33,655 nt of DNA from CAMDBL01 sp964498125 (GCA_964498125.1 CAZCGE010000050.1:1-33655); one strand, 5' to 3'. Positions 20,661 to 28,757 are shown, counted from the stretch's first letter. The notes: generated by a model from the sequence alone, not told the origin. A program made the numbers and translations.

Positions 20661-22394
20661 TTATGCGGCTCCGCGGCGCCGGCCCCCGGTGTCGTCCTCG
20701 CCAAGGCCGGAAGACAGGATCGCGGCCGGCAGATCGCGCCCGCGGCTGACGCCGATCACCTCGATGGGCTCGGCCACGCCGCGGACATCGACAGTTGCCT
20801 TGAACTGGTCATCGGGGTTCCAGCCGGCATGGACCGCCACGCGCTTGGACAGCACGATCTGGTAGCCTTTTTCCTTGGACAGCGCTTCCAGGCGGCTTGC
20901 GACATTGACGGCCGCGCCGACCACGGTCAGGTCAATCGCCTCGCCATAGCCGATGCGGCCGATCAGCAGCGGTCCGGCATCGATGCCCATGCCGACCATC
21001 AGCGGACGGCCGACCTCGGCCTGCAGCTTGGCGTTGACGAAGTCCAGCGCCAGGTCGATGGCGCGAGCCGCCCGCAGGGCCTGCCGGCAGCCGGCCTCGA
21101 CGCCGTCTTCCTGGCCGAATATCGCCAGCAAACCATCGCCCAGGAACTTATCGATCCAGCCGCCGTGATTGGTGATCGCCACACCTGTGGCGGCAAAGAA
21201 CTCATTCAGCAGATAGACCACATCGTAAGGCAGCTTGTTCTGCGACATGCGCGTGAAATCGCGCAGATCGAGAAACAGCACGGCCAGCGGCTTCTCGACG
21301 CCGGCGGCATCGGTCTCCTGCAGGTCGGCGGCCTCCGGCCCCGTACTCGCCGGCCGCAACAGGCGCGTCACCGTGATCGGCCGCTCGGGGAAGACCTGGC
21401 AGGCCAGGCGCACGTTCGGCGGCGCATTGATGCTGGCCAGCGTAAAGGCCTCCGGGAACTTCGGTGGCGGCAGCGCATCGAAGCCCTCATCGATGCGCAC
21501 GCGACAGGTGGAGCAGCGGGCGCGGCCACCGCACACCGAGGCGTGCGGAATCTGGTTCATGCGGCTGATTTCCAGCAGCGAAGCACCCTTGGCGACGCGC
21601 ACGGTTGGCCCACCGGCATACGTCACCGTCACTTTCGGCCCCGACTTCAGGGCGACGAAGCGCCAGAGCGAATAGAGACCGAACAGCGTCGCAAGCGTGT
21701 AGAAGCCGACGCGCGCCAGAAACCGCAGGTTTGCCAGGGTCTCGCCGTCGGCCGCATTCGGCCAGTGCGTCAACGCCTTGACACGAGCCAGCATGGCCGG
21801 GTCCTCGATCAATTGCGCGACGGCACGGCCTGAGACCATGAAGCCGGCGAGTGCCGCGAGTGGAATGACAATGGCGAGAAACAGCAGGATAGGTTGGGCC
21901 ACCCGATACGACGGGTGCAAGCGCAGCCAGAAATGAATGCCAATGCAGCCATGCAGCCACACCAGGATCAGCAGCGAGCTTTGGATGACCGCGCTAACGG
22001 GCCACAGGCGGGCCAACTCATAGAGGTAATTGTCCTGCACGCCGAAGAAGACGTGGGCGATGCGCGTGTTGACCAAATGCGGGAACAAGAAGAACGGGAT
22101 GGCCAGGCCGAGCCCGATCTGGATCAGCTCCCAGACCTGCAGCCGCCAGGTGGTGCGATGTGCGAGCTTCCAGAGGCCTAACAGAAGATGGGTCAGGAGG
22201 GCCGCGATCAGCACGATGGTGCCGGGCCAGGAGCGCGTCACCATCATCCGCCAGCCCTGGAAGTCGTGCATTGTTTCCAGATGCACCAGCCCCAGCGCAT
22301 GATTGAGAAAATGTGTCAGCGCGAAGCTGAACAGGATCAAGCCTGAGCCGAGCCTCAGCTTCTGAAGGACGTCGCCTCGCTGCAGAATTTCCAT
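20661..22394 (-). CDS. membrane-bound adenylate cyclase with ferredoxin domain
   Basis: A 577-residue three-part protein. Residues 1-250 form about six membrane helices with several histidines inside or next to helices (for example THFLNHALGLVH, WLHGCIGIHFWL), reminiscent of quinone/heme-b membrane domains. Residues 253-345 are a plant-type 2Fe-2S ferredoxin domain with C288, C294, C297 and C332. Residues 368-555 are a class III nucleotide cyclase: metal aspartates D376 (FLDLRDF) and D420 (KFLGDG), and the transition-state residues N497 and R501 (VNVASR). I infer that the electron-transfer modules tie cAMP production to redox state. It is transcribed toward the deacetylase gene, with a 224-nt gap. 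Confidence 0.88.
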   Translation of the reverse strand: MEILQRGDVLQKLRLGSGLILFSFALTHFLNHALGLVHLETMHDFQGWRMMVTRSWPGTIVLIAALLTHLLLGLWKLAHRTTWRLQVWELIQIGLGLAIPFFLFPHLVNTRIAHVFFGVQDNYLYELARLWPVSAVIQSSLLILVWLHGCIGIHFWLRLHPSYRVAQPILLFLAIVIPLAALAGFMVSGRAVAQLIEDPAMLARVKALTHWPNAADGETLANLRFLARVGFYTLATLFGLYSLWRFVALKSGPKVTVTYAGGPTVRVAKGASLLEISRMNQIPHASVCGGRARCSTCRVRIDEGFDALPPPKFPEAFTLASINAPPNVRLACQVFPERPITVTRLLRPASTGPEAADLQETDAAGVEKPLAVLFLDLRDFTRMSQNKLPYDVVYLLNEFFAATGVAITNHGGWIDKFLGDGLLAIFGQEDGVEAGCRQALRAARAIDLALDFVNAKLQAEVGRPLMVGMGIDAGPLLIGRIGYGEAIDLTVVGAAVNVASRLEALSKEKGYQIVLSKRVAVHAGWNPDDQFKATVDVRGVAEPIEVIGVSRGRDLPAAILSSGLGEDDTGGRRRGAA

Positions 22395-22695
22395 GGCGAA
22401 CCCTCGCTAGCGCATTGTCGGCCGTCGACGCCGGCAAATGACGGGTTCAATAGCGCCTTATTGCACTGATTCGCGAGCCCCGACGGAGAACTCGGCGCAC
22501 TGGCGGACGCGCGCTGCCGATCAGCACCGCCGATGCCCAGGCAGCCCTTTTTTCCCCTCGCCGCCGCCATCGATCCGTTTATGATGGTCGAGATCGAGGC
22601 GCGGCAGCCCGGTACTGATCCGCATGGGCAAATGGGTTATTGCCCTTCCACTGTCGTCCCCTGTCGCCCTCGGCAACCGATTTGTCGGGCGCGCC
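22395..22695. other. divergent intergenic region
   Basis: This is the gap between the cyclase gene (minus) and the MoaD-like gene (plus) and should hold both promoters. A weak hairpin (GGGCAA / TTGCCC) lies near 22625-22644. I find no convincing promoter hexamers, RNA gene or repeat. Confidence 0.3.
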
Positions 22696-22965
22696 ATGGC
22701 CTACGTCAGCTTCACCGCCAACATCCAGCGCCACGTCGCCTGCCCACCGACGCAAGCCCCCGGCCACACCGTGCGCGAGGTGCTCGACGCGGTCTTCGTC
22801 GGCAATCCCCGCGCGCGCAGTTACGTCCTCGACGATCAGGCGGCGCTGCGCCGGCACATGACCATTTTCATCGACGGCGTCCTCATTCGTGACCGAATTC
22901 ACCTGTCGGATGCCGTGACGGAGGCCAGTCGCATCTCCGTATTCCAGGCCCTTTCAGGAGGCTAA
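22696..22965 (+). CDS. MoaD/ThiS-like ubiquitin-fold protein
   Basis: An 89-residue protein with the beta-grasp pattern of MoaD/ThiS sulfur carriers. It has a TVREVLDAVF helix, a HMTIFIDGVLIRD strand pair and an end in SGG, the diglycine tail that is activated as thiocarboxylate in sulfur carriers. The ATG at 22696 (MAYVSFTANIQRHV) starts at the first beta strand; the frame is open 24 codons further up. It is 2 nt from the start of the BNR-repeat gene. No activating enzyme (MoeB/ThiF-type) gene is nearby. Confidence 0.8.
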   Translation: MAYVSFTANIQRHVACPPTQAPGHTVREVLDAVFVGNPRARSYVLDDQAALRRHMTIFIDGVLIRDRIHLSDAVTEASRISVFQALSGG

Positions 22966-22967
22966 TC

Positions 22968-24068
22968 ATGTCCGACACGCTGCAGGTCTCGACCCGCAAG
23001 GGGCTTTTCACCGTCGAGCGCCGGTCCAGCGGCTGGGACATCGCCAAGGTCGATTTCCTCGGCGACAACGTCACGCTGACGCTTGCCGACCCCCGCGACG
23101 GCCGCCGCTACGTCGCCCTCGACCACGGTCATTTCGGCGTCAAGGTGCACCGCTCGACGCCTTCGGGCTGGGAGGAGATCGCCGCGCCCGTTTATCCGCC
23201 GAAACCGGAGGGGCACGAGGAAAACGACATGTGGGGCCGCCCGCTGCCGTGGAGCACGGTGCGCATCTGGGCGCTGCGGGCGGGCGGGCCAGACGAGCCG
23301 GGCGTGCTGTGGTGCGGTACGCTGCCCGGTGGCCTGTTCCGCTCCACCGATCACGGCCAGAGCTGGCAGATCGTGCGTTCACTGTGGGATCATCCCAAGC
23401 GCCGGCAATGGATGGGCGGTGGCGCCGACTTGCCGGGCATCCACTCGATCCTGGTCGACCCGCACAATTCCAAGCGCGTGTTCATCGCGGTGTCGACCGG
23501 CGGCATCTGGCTGACGCAGGACGGCGGCGCCACCTGGTCGCAGCGTGGCGAGGGCATGCGCGCCGATCACGTGCCGCCCGAGCTGACCCACGATCCCATC
23601 GCCCAGGACGTGCACTGTCTGGTGCAATGCCCGGGCGCGCCCAACCGCATGTGGGTGCAGCACCACAATGGCATCTTCGTCTCCTCCGACGAGGGCCGCA
23701 CGTTCACCGAGATCAAGGATGTCGAGCCCTCCACCTTCGGCTTTGGCGTCGTCGTCCACCCGCGCGATCCCGATACCGCCTGGTTCGTGCCGGAGATCAA
23801 GGACGAAAAGCGCATTCCCCGTGACGGCCGCCTCGTCGCCACCCGCACCCGCGACGGCGGCAAGACCTTCCAGACGCTGAGCAACGGGCTGCCGCAAGCC
23901 CACGCCTATGATGTCGTCTACCGCCATGCTCTGGCGCTCGACGCGGGCGGCGACCGACTCGCCTTCGGCTCGACCACGGGCGGCCTGTGGGTCAGCGAGA
24001 ACCAGGGCGACGCATGGTCGGAGATCTCGCACACCTTGCCGCCGATCTACGCGGTATGCTTCGCTTGA
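22968..24068 (+). CDS. BNR/Asp-box beta-propeller protein (sialidase-like fold)
   Basis: A 366-residue protein with five Asp-box motifs that mark blades of a beta propeller: STDHGQSW (126-133), TQDGGATW (183-190), SSDEGRTF (239-246), TRDGGKTF (294-301) and SENQGDAW (343-350). Databases often name such proteins exo-alpha-sialidase or glycosyl hydrolase, but I see no sialidase catalytic signature and no signal peptide, so a cytoplasmic binding or scaffold role is as likely. AGGAGG lies within the end of the MoaD-like gene and fixes the start. The two genes are surely co-transcribed. Confidence 0.82.
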   Translation: MSDTLQVSTRKGLFTVERRSSGWDIAKVDFLGDNVTLTLADPRDGRRYVALDHGHFGVKVHRSTPSGWEEIAAPVYPPKPEGHEENDMWGRPLPWSTVRIWALRAGGPDEPGVLWCGTLPGGLFRSTDHGQSWQIVRSLWDHPKRRQWMGGGADLPGIHSILVDPHNSKRVFIAVSTGGIWLTQDGGATWSQRGEGMRADHVPPELTHDPIAQDVHCLVQCPGAPNRMWVQHHNGIFVSSDEGRTFTEIKDVEPSTFGFGVVVHPRDPDTAWFVPEIKDEKRIPRDGRLVATRTRDGGKTFQTLSNGLPQAHAYDVVYRHALALDAGGDRLAFGSTTGGLWVSENQGDAWSEISHTLPPIYAVCFA

Positions 24069-24105
24069 GGGGCCGCTAACCACACCCGAAACCAGGGAGG
24101 ACCGA

Positions 24106-24579
24106 ATGGCCACCAAACCGAAGAGTTCCAAGGCGACAGCCAAGCCTTCCGGCAAAGGTCCAAGCCAACCCAAGCTCAATTCCTACCTCGCGTTCGACGG
24201 TACGTGCGAGCAGGCGTTCCGCTTCTACGAGAAGGTCCTTGGCGGCAAGATCGTGATGATGATGAAGTATCGCGACATGCCGGGCGCCCCGCCGGCGCCG
24301 CCCGAGGTCCAGGACCGGGTCATGCACGCCCGCCTGATGCTCGATGGCCTGCCGTTGATGGGTGGTGACTCGCCAATGGGCCGCCATTCCAAGCCGCAGG
24401 GCTTCTGCGTCAATATCGCCGTCTCCAGTCCGGCCGAGGCCGAGCGCGTCTTCGCGGGCTTGGCGAAGGGCGGCACGATCACCATGCCGATGGCCGAGAC
24501 CTTCTGGGCGCGGCGCTTCGGCATGCTGACGGACAAGTTCGGCACGCCCTGGATGGTGAATTGCGAGAAGGCGATGTGA
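24106..24579 (+). CDS. VOC-fold protein, PhnB-like
   Basis: A 157-residue protein. After a Lys/Ala/Ser-rich tail (MATKPKSSKATAKPSGK) it has the PhnB/glyoxalase-like pattern: SYLAFDGTCEQAFRFYEKVL, GGKIVMMMKY, VMHARLMLDGLPLMGGD and the end MLTDKFGTPWMVNC. AGGGAGG 5 nt before the ATG at 24106 fixes the start. PhnB-like VOC proteins are common and mostly uncharacterised. It is 37 nt downstream of the BNR gene, so it is likely in the same transcript. The basic tail resembles the start of the acetamidase at 19457. Confidence 0.85.
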   Translation: MATKPKSSKATAKPSGKGPSQPKLNSYLAFDGTCEQAFRFYEKVLGGKIVMMMKYRDMPGAPPAPPEVQDRVMHARLMLDGLPLMGGDSPMGRHSKPQGFCVNIAVSSPAEAERVFAGLAKGGTITMPMAETFWARRFGMLTDKFGTPWMVNCEKAM

Positions 24580-24580
24580 A

Positions 24581-24668
24581 GGCGGGGTCAGACCCCGCGG
24601 GTCTGACCCCATGCACCCGATCCGCAACGTTTGCGCCTGGGGTCAGACCCGCAGGGTCTGACCCCGCC
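24581..24668. repeat. GGGGTCAGACCCC palindromic element, intergenic
   Basis: Perfect 15-bp arms (GGCGGGGTCAGACCC at 24581-24595 and the complement at 24654-24668) each join a further GGGTCTGACCCC-type unit, giving nested palindromes. It lies 2 nt after the stop codon of the VOC gene. The same unit is inserted in pdhC (5765-5834). Confidence 0.82.
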
Positions 24669-24747
24669 CGACCCATTGCGTCGGAACCGGATCGGGGGCA
24701 CGATTGGCGCAAGCCCAAGACCAGTCCAAGGATCAGGGAGCCGCCCG

Positions 24748-25719
24748 ATGACCGCCATCAAGCGCCTGAAAGAGATGCCGCGGATGCATGCCGACGCCCT
24801 CGGCGTGCATTCGCTCGACCATTTCGCGCTGGCCGTACCCAAGCTCGAGGCGGCCGAGACCTTCTATGGTCACTTCGGCCTCGATACGAGGGCGGAGAAT
24901 GGCGCGCTGGCGCTCAGGACTTTCTCCAGCCCGCACCGCTGGGGCCTCGTCACCGAGGGGGCACGGAAGAAGCTGCACCACCTGTCGTTCGGCTGCTATG
25001 CGCATGACTTGCCGCGTTTCAAGACGCAACTGGAAGCCCAAGGCCTGAAGCTGCTCGACCCGCCCGCCGGCTTCGAGTCGAACGGCCTGTGGTTGCGCAG
25101 CCCCGAGGGCGTGCTGATCGAAATCAAGGTGGCGCAGAAAGTCATGGCCGACGCGAAGGCCCAAGCCGAGATGCTGGTCTACCCGGAGGGCTGGCAAGCT
25201 GCCGCCTCGCGCCGCACCGCCCAGCGCACGCAGCCACGCCGCCTGTCACACTGCCTGATCTTCACCGCCAGCGTCGAGACCTCGATCAACTTCTACGGCC
25301 GCACACTGGGCCTGCGCCTGTCCGACCGCTCCGCTGATCTCGTCGCCTTCATGCACGGCATCCACGGCTCCGACCATCACCTGCTGGCCTTCGTCAAATC
25401 CGACGCCCCGGGCTTCCATCATTGCAGCTGGGACGTGGCCTCGATCGACGACATCGGCCGCGGCGCCCTGCACATGGCCGACAAGGGTTTCCAGAAGGGC
25501 TGGGGCCTCGGCCGGCATGTGCTGGGCTCGAACTATTTTCACTACGTCACCGACCCCTGGGGCAGCCACGCGGAATATTCCTGCGATATCGACTACATCC
25601 CCAAGGGCGGCGACTGGGATGCCAGCGACCACGATCCCGCCGACAGCTTCTACTTGTGGGGGCCGGAGCCCCCGCCCTACTTCGCCACCAATCTCGAGAG
25701 CCCGAACGCACCGGCATGA
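24748..25719 (+). CDS. extradiol dioxygenase-type VOC protein
   Basis: A 323-residue two-module VOC protein similar to 2,3-dihydroxybiphenyl/catechol 2,3-dioxygenases, which open aromatic rings between or beside the hydroxyls. The three likely iron ligands are present in the second module: H168 (RLSHCLIF), a histidine in GFHHCSWDV (H224 or H225) and E276 (GSHAEYSCDIDY). The tail with WGPEPPPYF matches the family. The ATG at 24748 has CAGGGAG upstream. No other aromatic-catabolism genes are in the window, so the substrate is unknown. The DUF3144-like gene follows by 3 nt. Confidence 0.85.
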   Translation: MTAIKRLKEMPRMHADALGVHSLDHFALAVPKLEAAETFYGHFGLDTRAENGALALRTFSSPHRWGLVTEGARKKLHHLSFGCYAHDLPRFKTQLEAQGLKLLDPPAGFESNGLWLRSPEGVLIEIKVAQKVMADAKAQAEMLVYPEGWQAAASRRTAQRTQPRRLSHCLIFTASVETSINFYGRTLGLRLSDRSADLVAFMHGIHGSDHHLLAFVKSDAPGFHHCSWDVASIDDIGRGALHMADKGFQKGWGLGRHVLGSNYFHYVTDPWGSHAEYSCDIDYIPKGGDWDASDHDPADSFYLWGPEPPPYFATNLESPNAPA

Positions 25720-25722
25720 CTC

Positions 25723-26037
25723 ATGGATGACCGCAACAGGAAAGCGCGTCGCGCCGCCCGCGCCGAAGGCCCATTCGATTCAGAGGCCTTCCTCAAGCTG
25801 GCCGACAAGTTCATCGATCTCGCCAATCGCCAGAACACGCGCGTCAACGCCACCGATCTGCACATGGCGTTCCTGTATGCGGCGGCGCGCTACAACGCGC
25901 ATGTCGGCAAATCCGTGCTCGACGTCGCCGACCACGAGATTTTCGTCAAGGACATGACCGACCATTTCGCCGACATGCTGCGCCAGCACATGGCCGATCC
26001 GAGCGTGGGTAAGGTCGGAGTGACCCCGGACACTTGA
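25723..26037 (+). CDS. small DUF3144-like protein ending in a repeat
   Basis: A 104-residue protein with the pattern FIDLANRQNTRVNATDLHMAF, LYAAARYNAHV, consistent with DUF3144, a family of unknown function. It starts 3 nt after the dioxygenase gene and is probably translated from the same message. Its last codons (VTPDT and the TGA) lie inside the palindromic repeat at 26022-26137, so the natural C-terminus was probably replaced when the repeat arrived. Confidence 0.7.
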   Translation: MDDRNRKARRAARAEGPFDSEAFLKLADKFIDLANRQNTRVNATDLHMAFLYAAARYNAHVGKSVLDVADHEIFVKDMTDHFADMLRQHMADPSVGKVGVTPDT

Positions 26038-26137
26038 TCCGGGGGAGGTCCGACAATTCCGGGAGCGGCGTGTCGGACCTCGGCCGGTCTTGCTCCGGCC
26101 GGCCGGGACCGGCCTCCCCCGGATCGCAGTCCGGGGC
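26022..26137. repeat. nested palindromic element between DUF3144-like gene and serS
   Basis: Outer arms GATCCGGGGGAGG (26036-26048) and its complement (26113-26125) enclose AGGTCCGACA / TGTCGGACCT. GGACACTTGATCCGGGGGAG here matches GGACACTTGAGCCGGGGGAG before the eno repeat (15287-15306) except at one base, so they are one family. It fills the gap between two convergent genes. Confidence 0.78.
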
Positions 26138-26141
26138 TGTC

Positions 26142-27668
26142 CTACGCGATCCGCTCCAACCCCCGCATATATGGCCGCAACACCTCGGGGATGACGATCG
26201 AGCCGTCGGCCTGCTGATAGTTCTCCATGATGGCGATCAGCGTGCGGCCGACGGCGAGGCCGGAGCCGTTCAGCGTGTGCACGAACTCCAGCCCCCTGAC
26301 CTTGCCATCAGCTCCCGCCTTCGGCCGATAGCGCGCATCCATGCGGCGGGCCTGGAAGTCGCCGCACACCGAGCACGAGGAAATCTCGCGGTAGGCGTCC
26401 TGGCCCGGCAGCCAGACCTCGATGTCGTAGGTCTTCTGGCTGGCGAAACCCATGTCGCCGGTGCACAGCAGCATGGTGCGGTAGGCCAGGCCAAGGCGCT
26501 TCAGAACCTCCTCGGCGCAGGCGGTCATGCGCTCGTGCTCCTCCAGGCTCTTGTCCGGCGTGGTGATGGAGACCAGCTCGACCTTGGAGAACTGGTGCTG
26601 ACGGATCATGCCACGCGTGTCGCGGCCGGCGGCGCCGGCCTCCGAGCGGAAGCACGGCGTCCAGGCGGTGAGCCGCATCGGCAGTTCGCTCTCCATGAAG
26701 ATCGACTCTCGAACCATGTTGGTGAGAGCGACCTCGGCGGTGGGGATGAGCCATCTGCGATTATCTCCAATAAGCTCAGCAGCTCTTCCTCTGACCAGCG
26801 CAGCAATATTGGATTTTATTGAAGCCGCCGCAGTCTTCCAGACCTCGTCAAACTTGCTCCGGAAGGCCTCTTCACCGCCCTGCAAAAACGCAGCCATGAA
26901 CCCCGACCCCGGCGAATCAATTGCAGAGCGGATCTCGGTATCAAACCGCTCATGGCCATACCTCGTGGCCAATTCAATAACTTGATCAATTGTGAGCATC
27001 TTAGTCTGAAAAAGGTCGTCCTCGAACTTCGGCAAATTGCCCGTGCCGTAGGCCGCCGCATCACGTACCAGCAGCGGCACGTTGCATTCGGTATAGCCGA
27101 ATTCCTCCGTGTGCAGGTCGAGCATGAACTGGCCGATGGCCCGATCGAGCCGGGCCAGCGCGCCCTTGAGCACGACGAAGCGGGCGCCGGAAATCCTGCT
27201 CGCTGTCTCGAAGTCCATCAGGCCCAGCGCCTCGCCCAGATCGAAGTGCTGCTTCGGCTTGAAGGCCAGCTTCGGCGGCGCGCCGACCTTGCGCACTTCC
27301 GTGTTGTCTTTCTCGTCGCGGCCCTCCGGCACATCATCGCGCGGCAGGTTCGGAATCACGGCCAGCGCGTCGTCGAGCTCTTTCTGCAGTCGGCGCTCGT
27401 CGTCCTCGCCGGCAGCGAGGGTTTCCTTGAGCGCCGCCACCTCCGCCATCAATGATTGGGCTTTGGTCTCGTCCTTGTCCTTCTTGGCGGCGCCGATCGC
27501 CTTGGACGCCGCATTGCGGCGTCCCTGTGCGTCCTGCAGCTTGGTCTTGACCGCGCGCAGCGTCTCGTCCCTGGCGAGCAACGCCGCCGCCAGCGGCGCG
27601 AGCCCACGCTTTTTCAGGCCGGCGTCGAACGCCTCCGGGTTGTCGCGAATCCACCTGATGTCGTGCAT
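26142..27668 (-). CDS. serS: seryl-tRNA synthetase with an internal insertion
   Basis: Charges tRNA-Ser with serine. From the ATG at 27668 the protein has 508 residues, about 75-80 more than usual. The N-terminal coiled-coil arm (about 30-110) and the class II core are normal: LLVRDAAAYGTGNLPKFEDD, WLIPTAEVALTNMV, motif 2 in TPCFRSEAGAAGRDTRGM and motif 3 near LNGSGLAVGRTL. Between DDLFQT and RRWLIPTAEV, where the usual enzyme has only a few residues, about 80 extra residues occur (about 222-303; DNA 26760-27005), with lower GC by eye than their surroundings. The insert keeps the frame. A palindromic repeat lies in the leader. Confidence 0.94.
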   Translation of the reverse strand: MHDIRWIRDNPEAFDAGLKKRGLAPLAAALLARDETLRAVKTKLQDAQGRRNAASKAIGAAKKDKDETKAQSLMAEVAALKETLAAGEDDERRLQKELDDALAVIPNLPRDDVPEGRDEKDNTEVRKVGAPPKLAFKPKQHFDLGEALGLMDFETASRISGARFVVLKGALARLDRAIGQFMLDLHTEEFGYTECNVPLLVRDAAAYGTGNLPKFEDDLFQTKMLTIDQVIELATRYGHERFDTEIRSAIDSPGSGFMAAFLQGGEEAFRSKFDEVWKTAAASIKSNIAALVRGRAAELIGDNRRWLIPTAEVALTNMVRESIFMESELPMRLTAWTPCFRSEAGAAGRDTRGMIRQHQFSKVELVSITTPDKSLEEHERMTACAEEVLKRLGLAYRTMLLCTGDMGFASQKTYDIEVWLPGQDAYREISSCSVCGDFQARRMDARYRPKAGADGKVRGLEFVHTLNGSGLAVGRTLIAIMENYQQADGSIVIPEVLRPYMRGLERIA

Positions 27669-27682
27669 GGCGTTCTCTCGCT

Positions 27683-27729
27683 TGTAGGTTGGGTCGAGCG
27701 AGGCGGTAGCCGACCGAGACCCAACATAC
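27683..27729. repeat. short GTAGGTTGGGTC repeat before serS
   Basis: TGTAGGTTGGGTC at 27683-27695 is paired imperfectly with GACCCAACATA at 27718-27728. It belongs to the GTAGGTYGGGT group seen at 2085 and 10081. It lies 15 nt upstream of the serS start codon, within the likely leader. Confidence 0.6.
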
Positions 27730-27828
27730 GCGTTGACAGCTTTGCCCCGCTCTATAAGCGCATCGCCCCGCGTGGTCCAGAATGGCGGGCGTGGATGGGC
27801 TCGGCGCAAGCGGTCGCCCCTCCCCCGA

Positions 27829-27863
27829 CCCTCTCCCCATCATGAAGAATGATGGGGAGAGGG
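27829..27863. repeat. CCCTCTCCCC hairpin across the panC stop
   Basis: A perfect 15-bp stem (CCCTCTCCCCATCAT / ATGATGGGGAGAGGG) with a 5-nt loop. It includes the panC stop codon and last codons. Related in sequence to the double hairpin inside pdhB. Confidence 0.78.
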
Positions 27864-28757
27864 GGAATTGCCCCGCCGCACACCCTTCGCCCCCACCGCA
27901 ACATTGTCGATCAGCCGTGTCTTGCCGAGCCAGGCGGCGGCGAGCACGCGCAGCGGGCGACCGGGAGCGGCCGGCTGCAGTGTCGCGGCGTCGCGCACCT
28001 CGACGTAGTCGACGGTGTCGAAGCCGGCCGCCAGAAGCTCGGCGCGGGCCGCGGTCATCAGCTTGGCGATGCGCGCCGGCGTCGCCTTGTCCCGCAAAGC
28101 CGCCACCTCGTCGGCCAGCGCCCGGATGACGCGATACAACGCCGGAGCCATGCGGCGTTGGCTCGCGTCGAGATACTTGTTGCGGCTCGACATCGCCAGC
28201 CCATCTGCCTCACGTATCGTCGGCGCGTCGACGATCGTCAGCGGCAGATCGAGATCGCGCACCATCTGCCGGACGACCTGGAGTTGCTGATAGTCCTTCT
28301 CGCCGAACATGGCGATATCCGGCGCGACCTGCGTGAACAGCTTGCAGCACACGGTGGCGACCCCGCCGAAGAAATGCGGGCGGAAATCGCTCTCCAGACC
28401 AAGCGCGGCGCCGGCGGGCACAATGCGCGTGGCAAATCCGTCGGGATACATCTCCGCCGGCCCCGGCGCCCAGACCAGGTCGCAGCCGACCGATGCCAGC
28501 TGGGCCAGATCGCCGGCCTCGTCGCGTGGATATTTGGTGAGGTCCTCGTGCGGCGCGAACTGCGTCGGATTGACGAAGATGGAGGTGACGGTGCGATCCG
28601 AGCGCGCCTGAGTCTGCCGCACCAATTGCAGATGCCCGTCATGCAGCGCGCCCATGGTCGGGATCAGCGCCACCGTCTCGCCGGCCTTGCGCCAGGCCGC
28701 CACGACCTTGCGCACGTCCTTGACGGTGCGCACGACTTTGATGGTTCCGCGCGGCAC
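27840..28757 (-). CDS. panC: pantothenate synthetase (pantoate-beta-alanine ligase)
   Basis: Joins pantoate and beta-alanine with ATP to make pantothenate, the precursor of CoA. About 305 residues from the GTG at 28757, chosen because GGAGG lies 6 nt upstream; an ATG at 28781 would add eight residues. The nucleotide-binding HIGH-like motif is ALHDGHL (H39, H42), followed by SIFVNPTQFAPHEDLTKYPR, then GEKDYQQLQVV and the KMSKS-like MSSRNKYL. The end (RRGNSPSPHHSS) is unlike the family and is encoded by the hairpin repeat at 27829-27863. Confidence 0.93.
   Translation of the reverse strand: MPRGTIKVVRTVKDVRKVVAAWRKAGETVALIPTMGALHDGHLQLVRQTQARSDRTVTSIFVNPTQFAPHEDLTKYPRDEAGDLAQLASVGCDLVWAPGPAEMYPDGFATRIVPAGAALGLESDFRPHFFGGVATVCCKLFTQVAPDIAMFGEKDYQQLQVVRQMVRDLDLPLTIVDAPTIREADGLAMSSRNKYLDASQRRMAPALYRVIRALADEVAALRDKATPARIAKLMTAARAELLAAGFDTVDYVEVRDAATLQPAAPGRPLRVLAAAWLGKTRLIDNVAVGAKGVRRGNSPSPHHSS

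Noticed and set aside
22968..24068. True sialidase
   Set aside because: Asp boxes occur in many propellers; no sialidase catalytic arginine pattern or signal peptide is seen.
26760..27005. Intein in serS
   Set aside because: The insert is about 80 residues, lacks a Cys/Ser/Thr start and His-Asn end, and is far shorter than a functional intein.
5765..27863. CRISPR array
   Set aside because: The repeats are dispersed palindromes of several families, not regularly spaced identical direct repeats.
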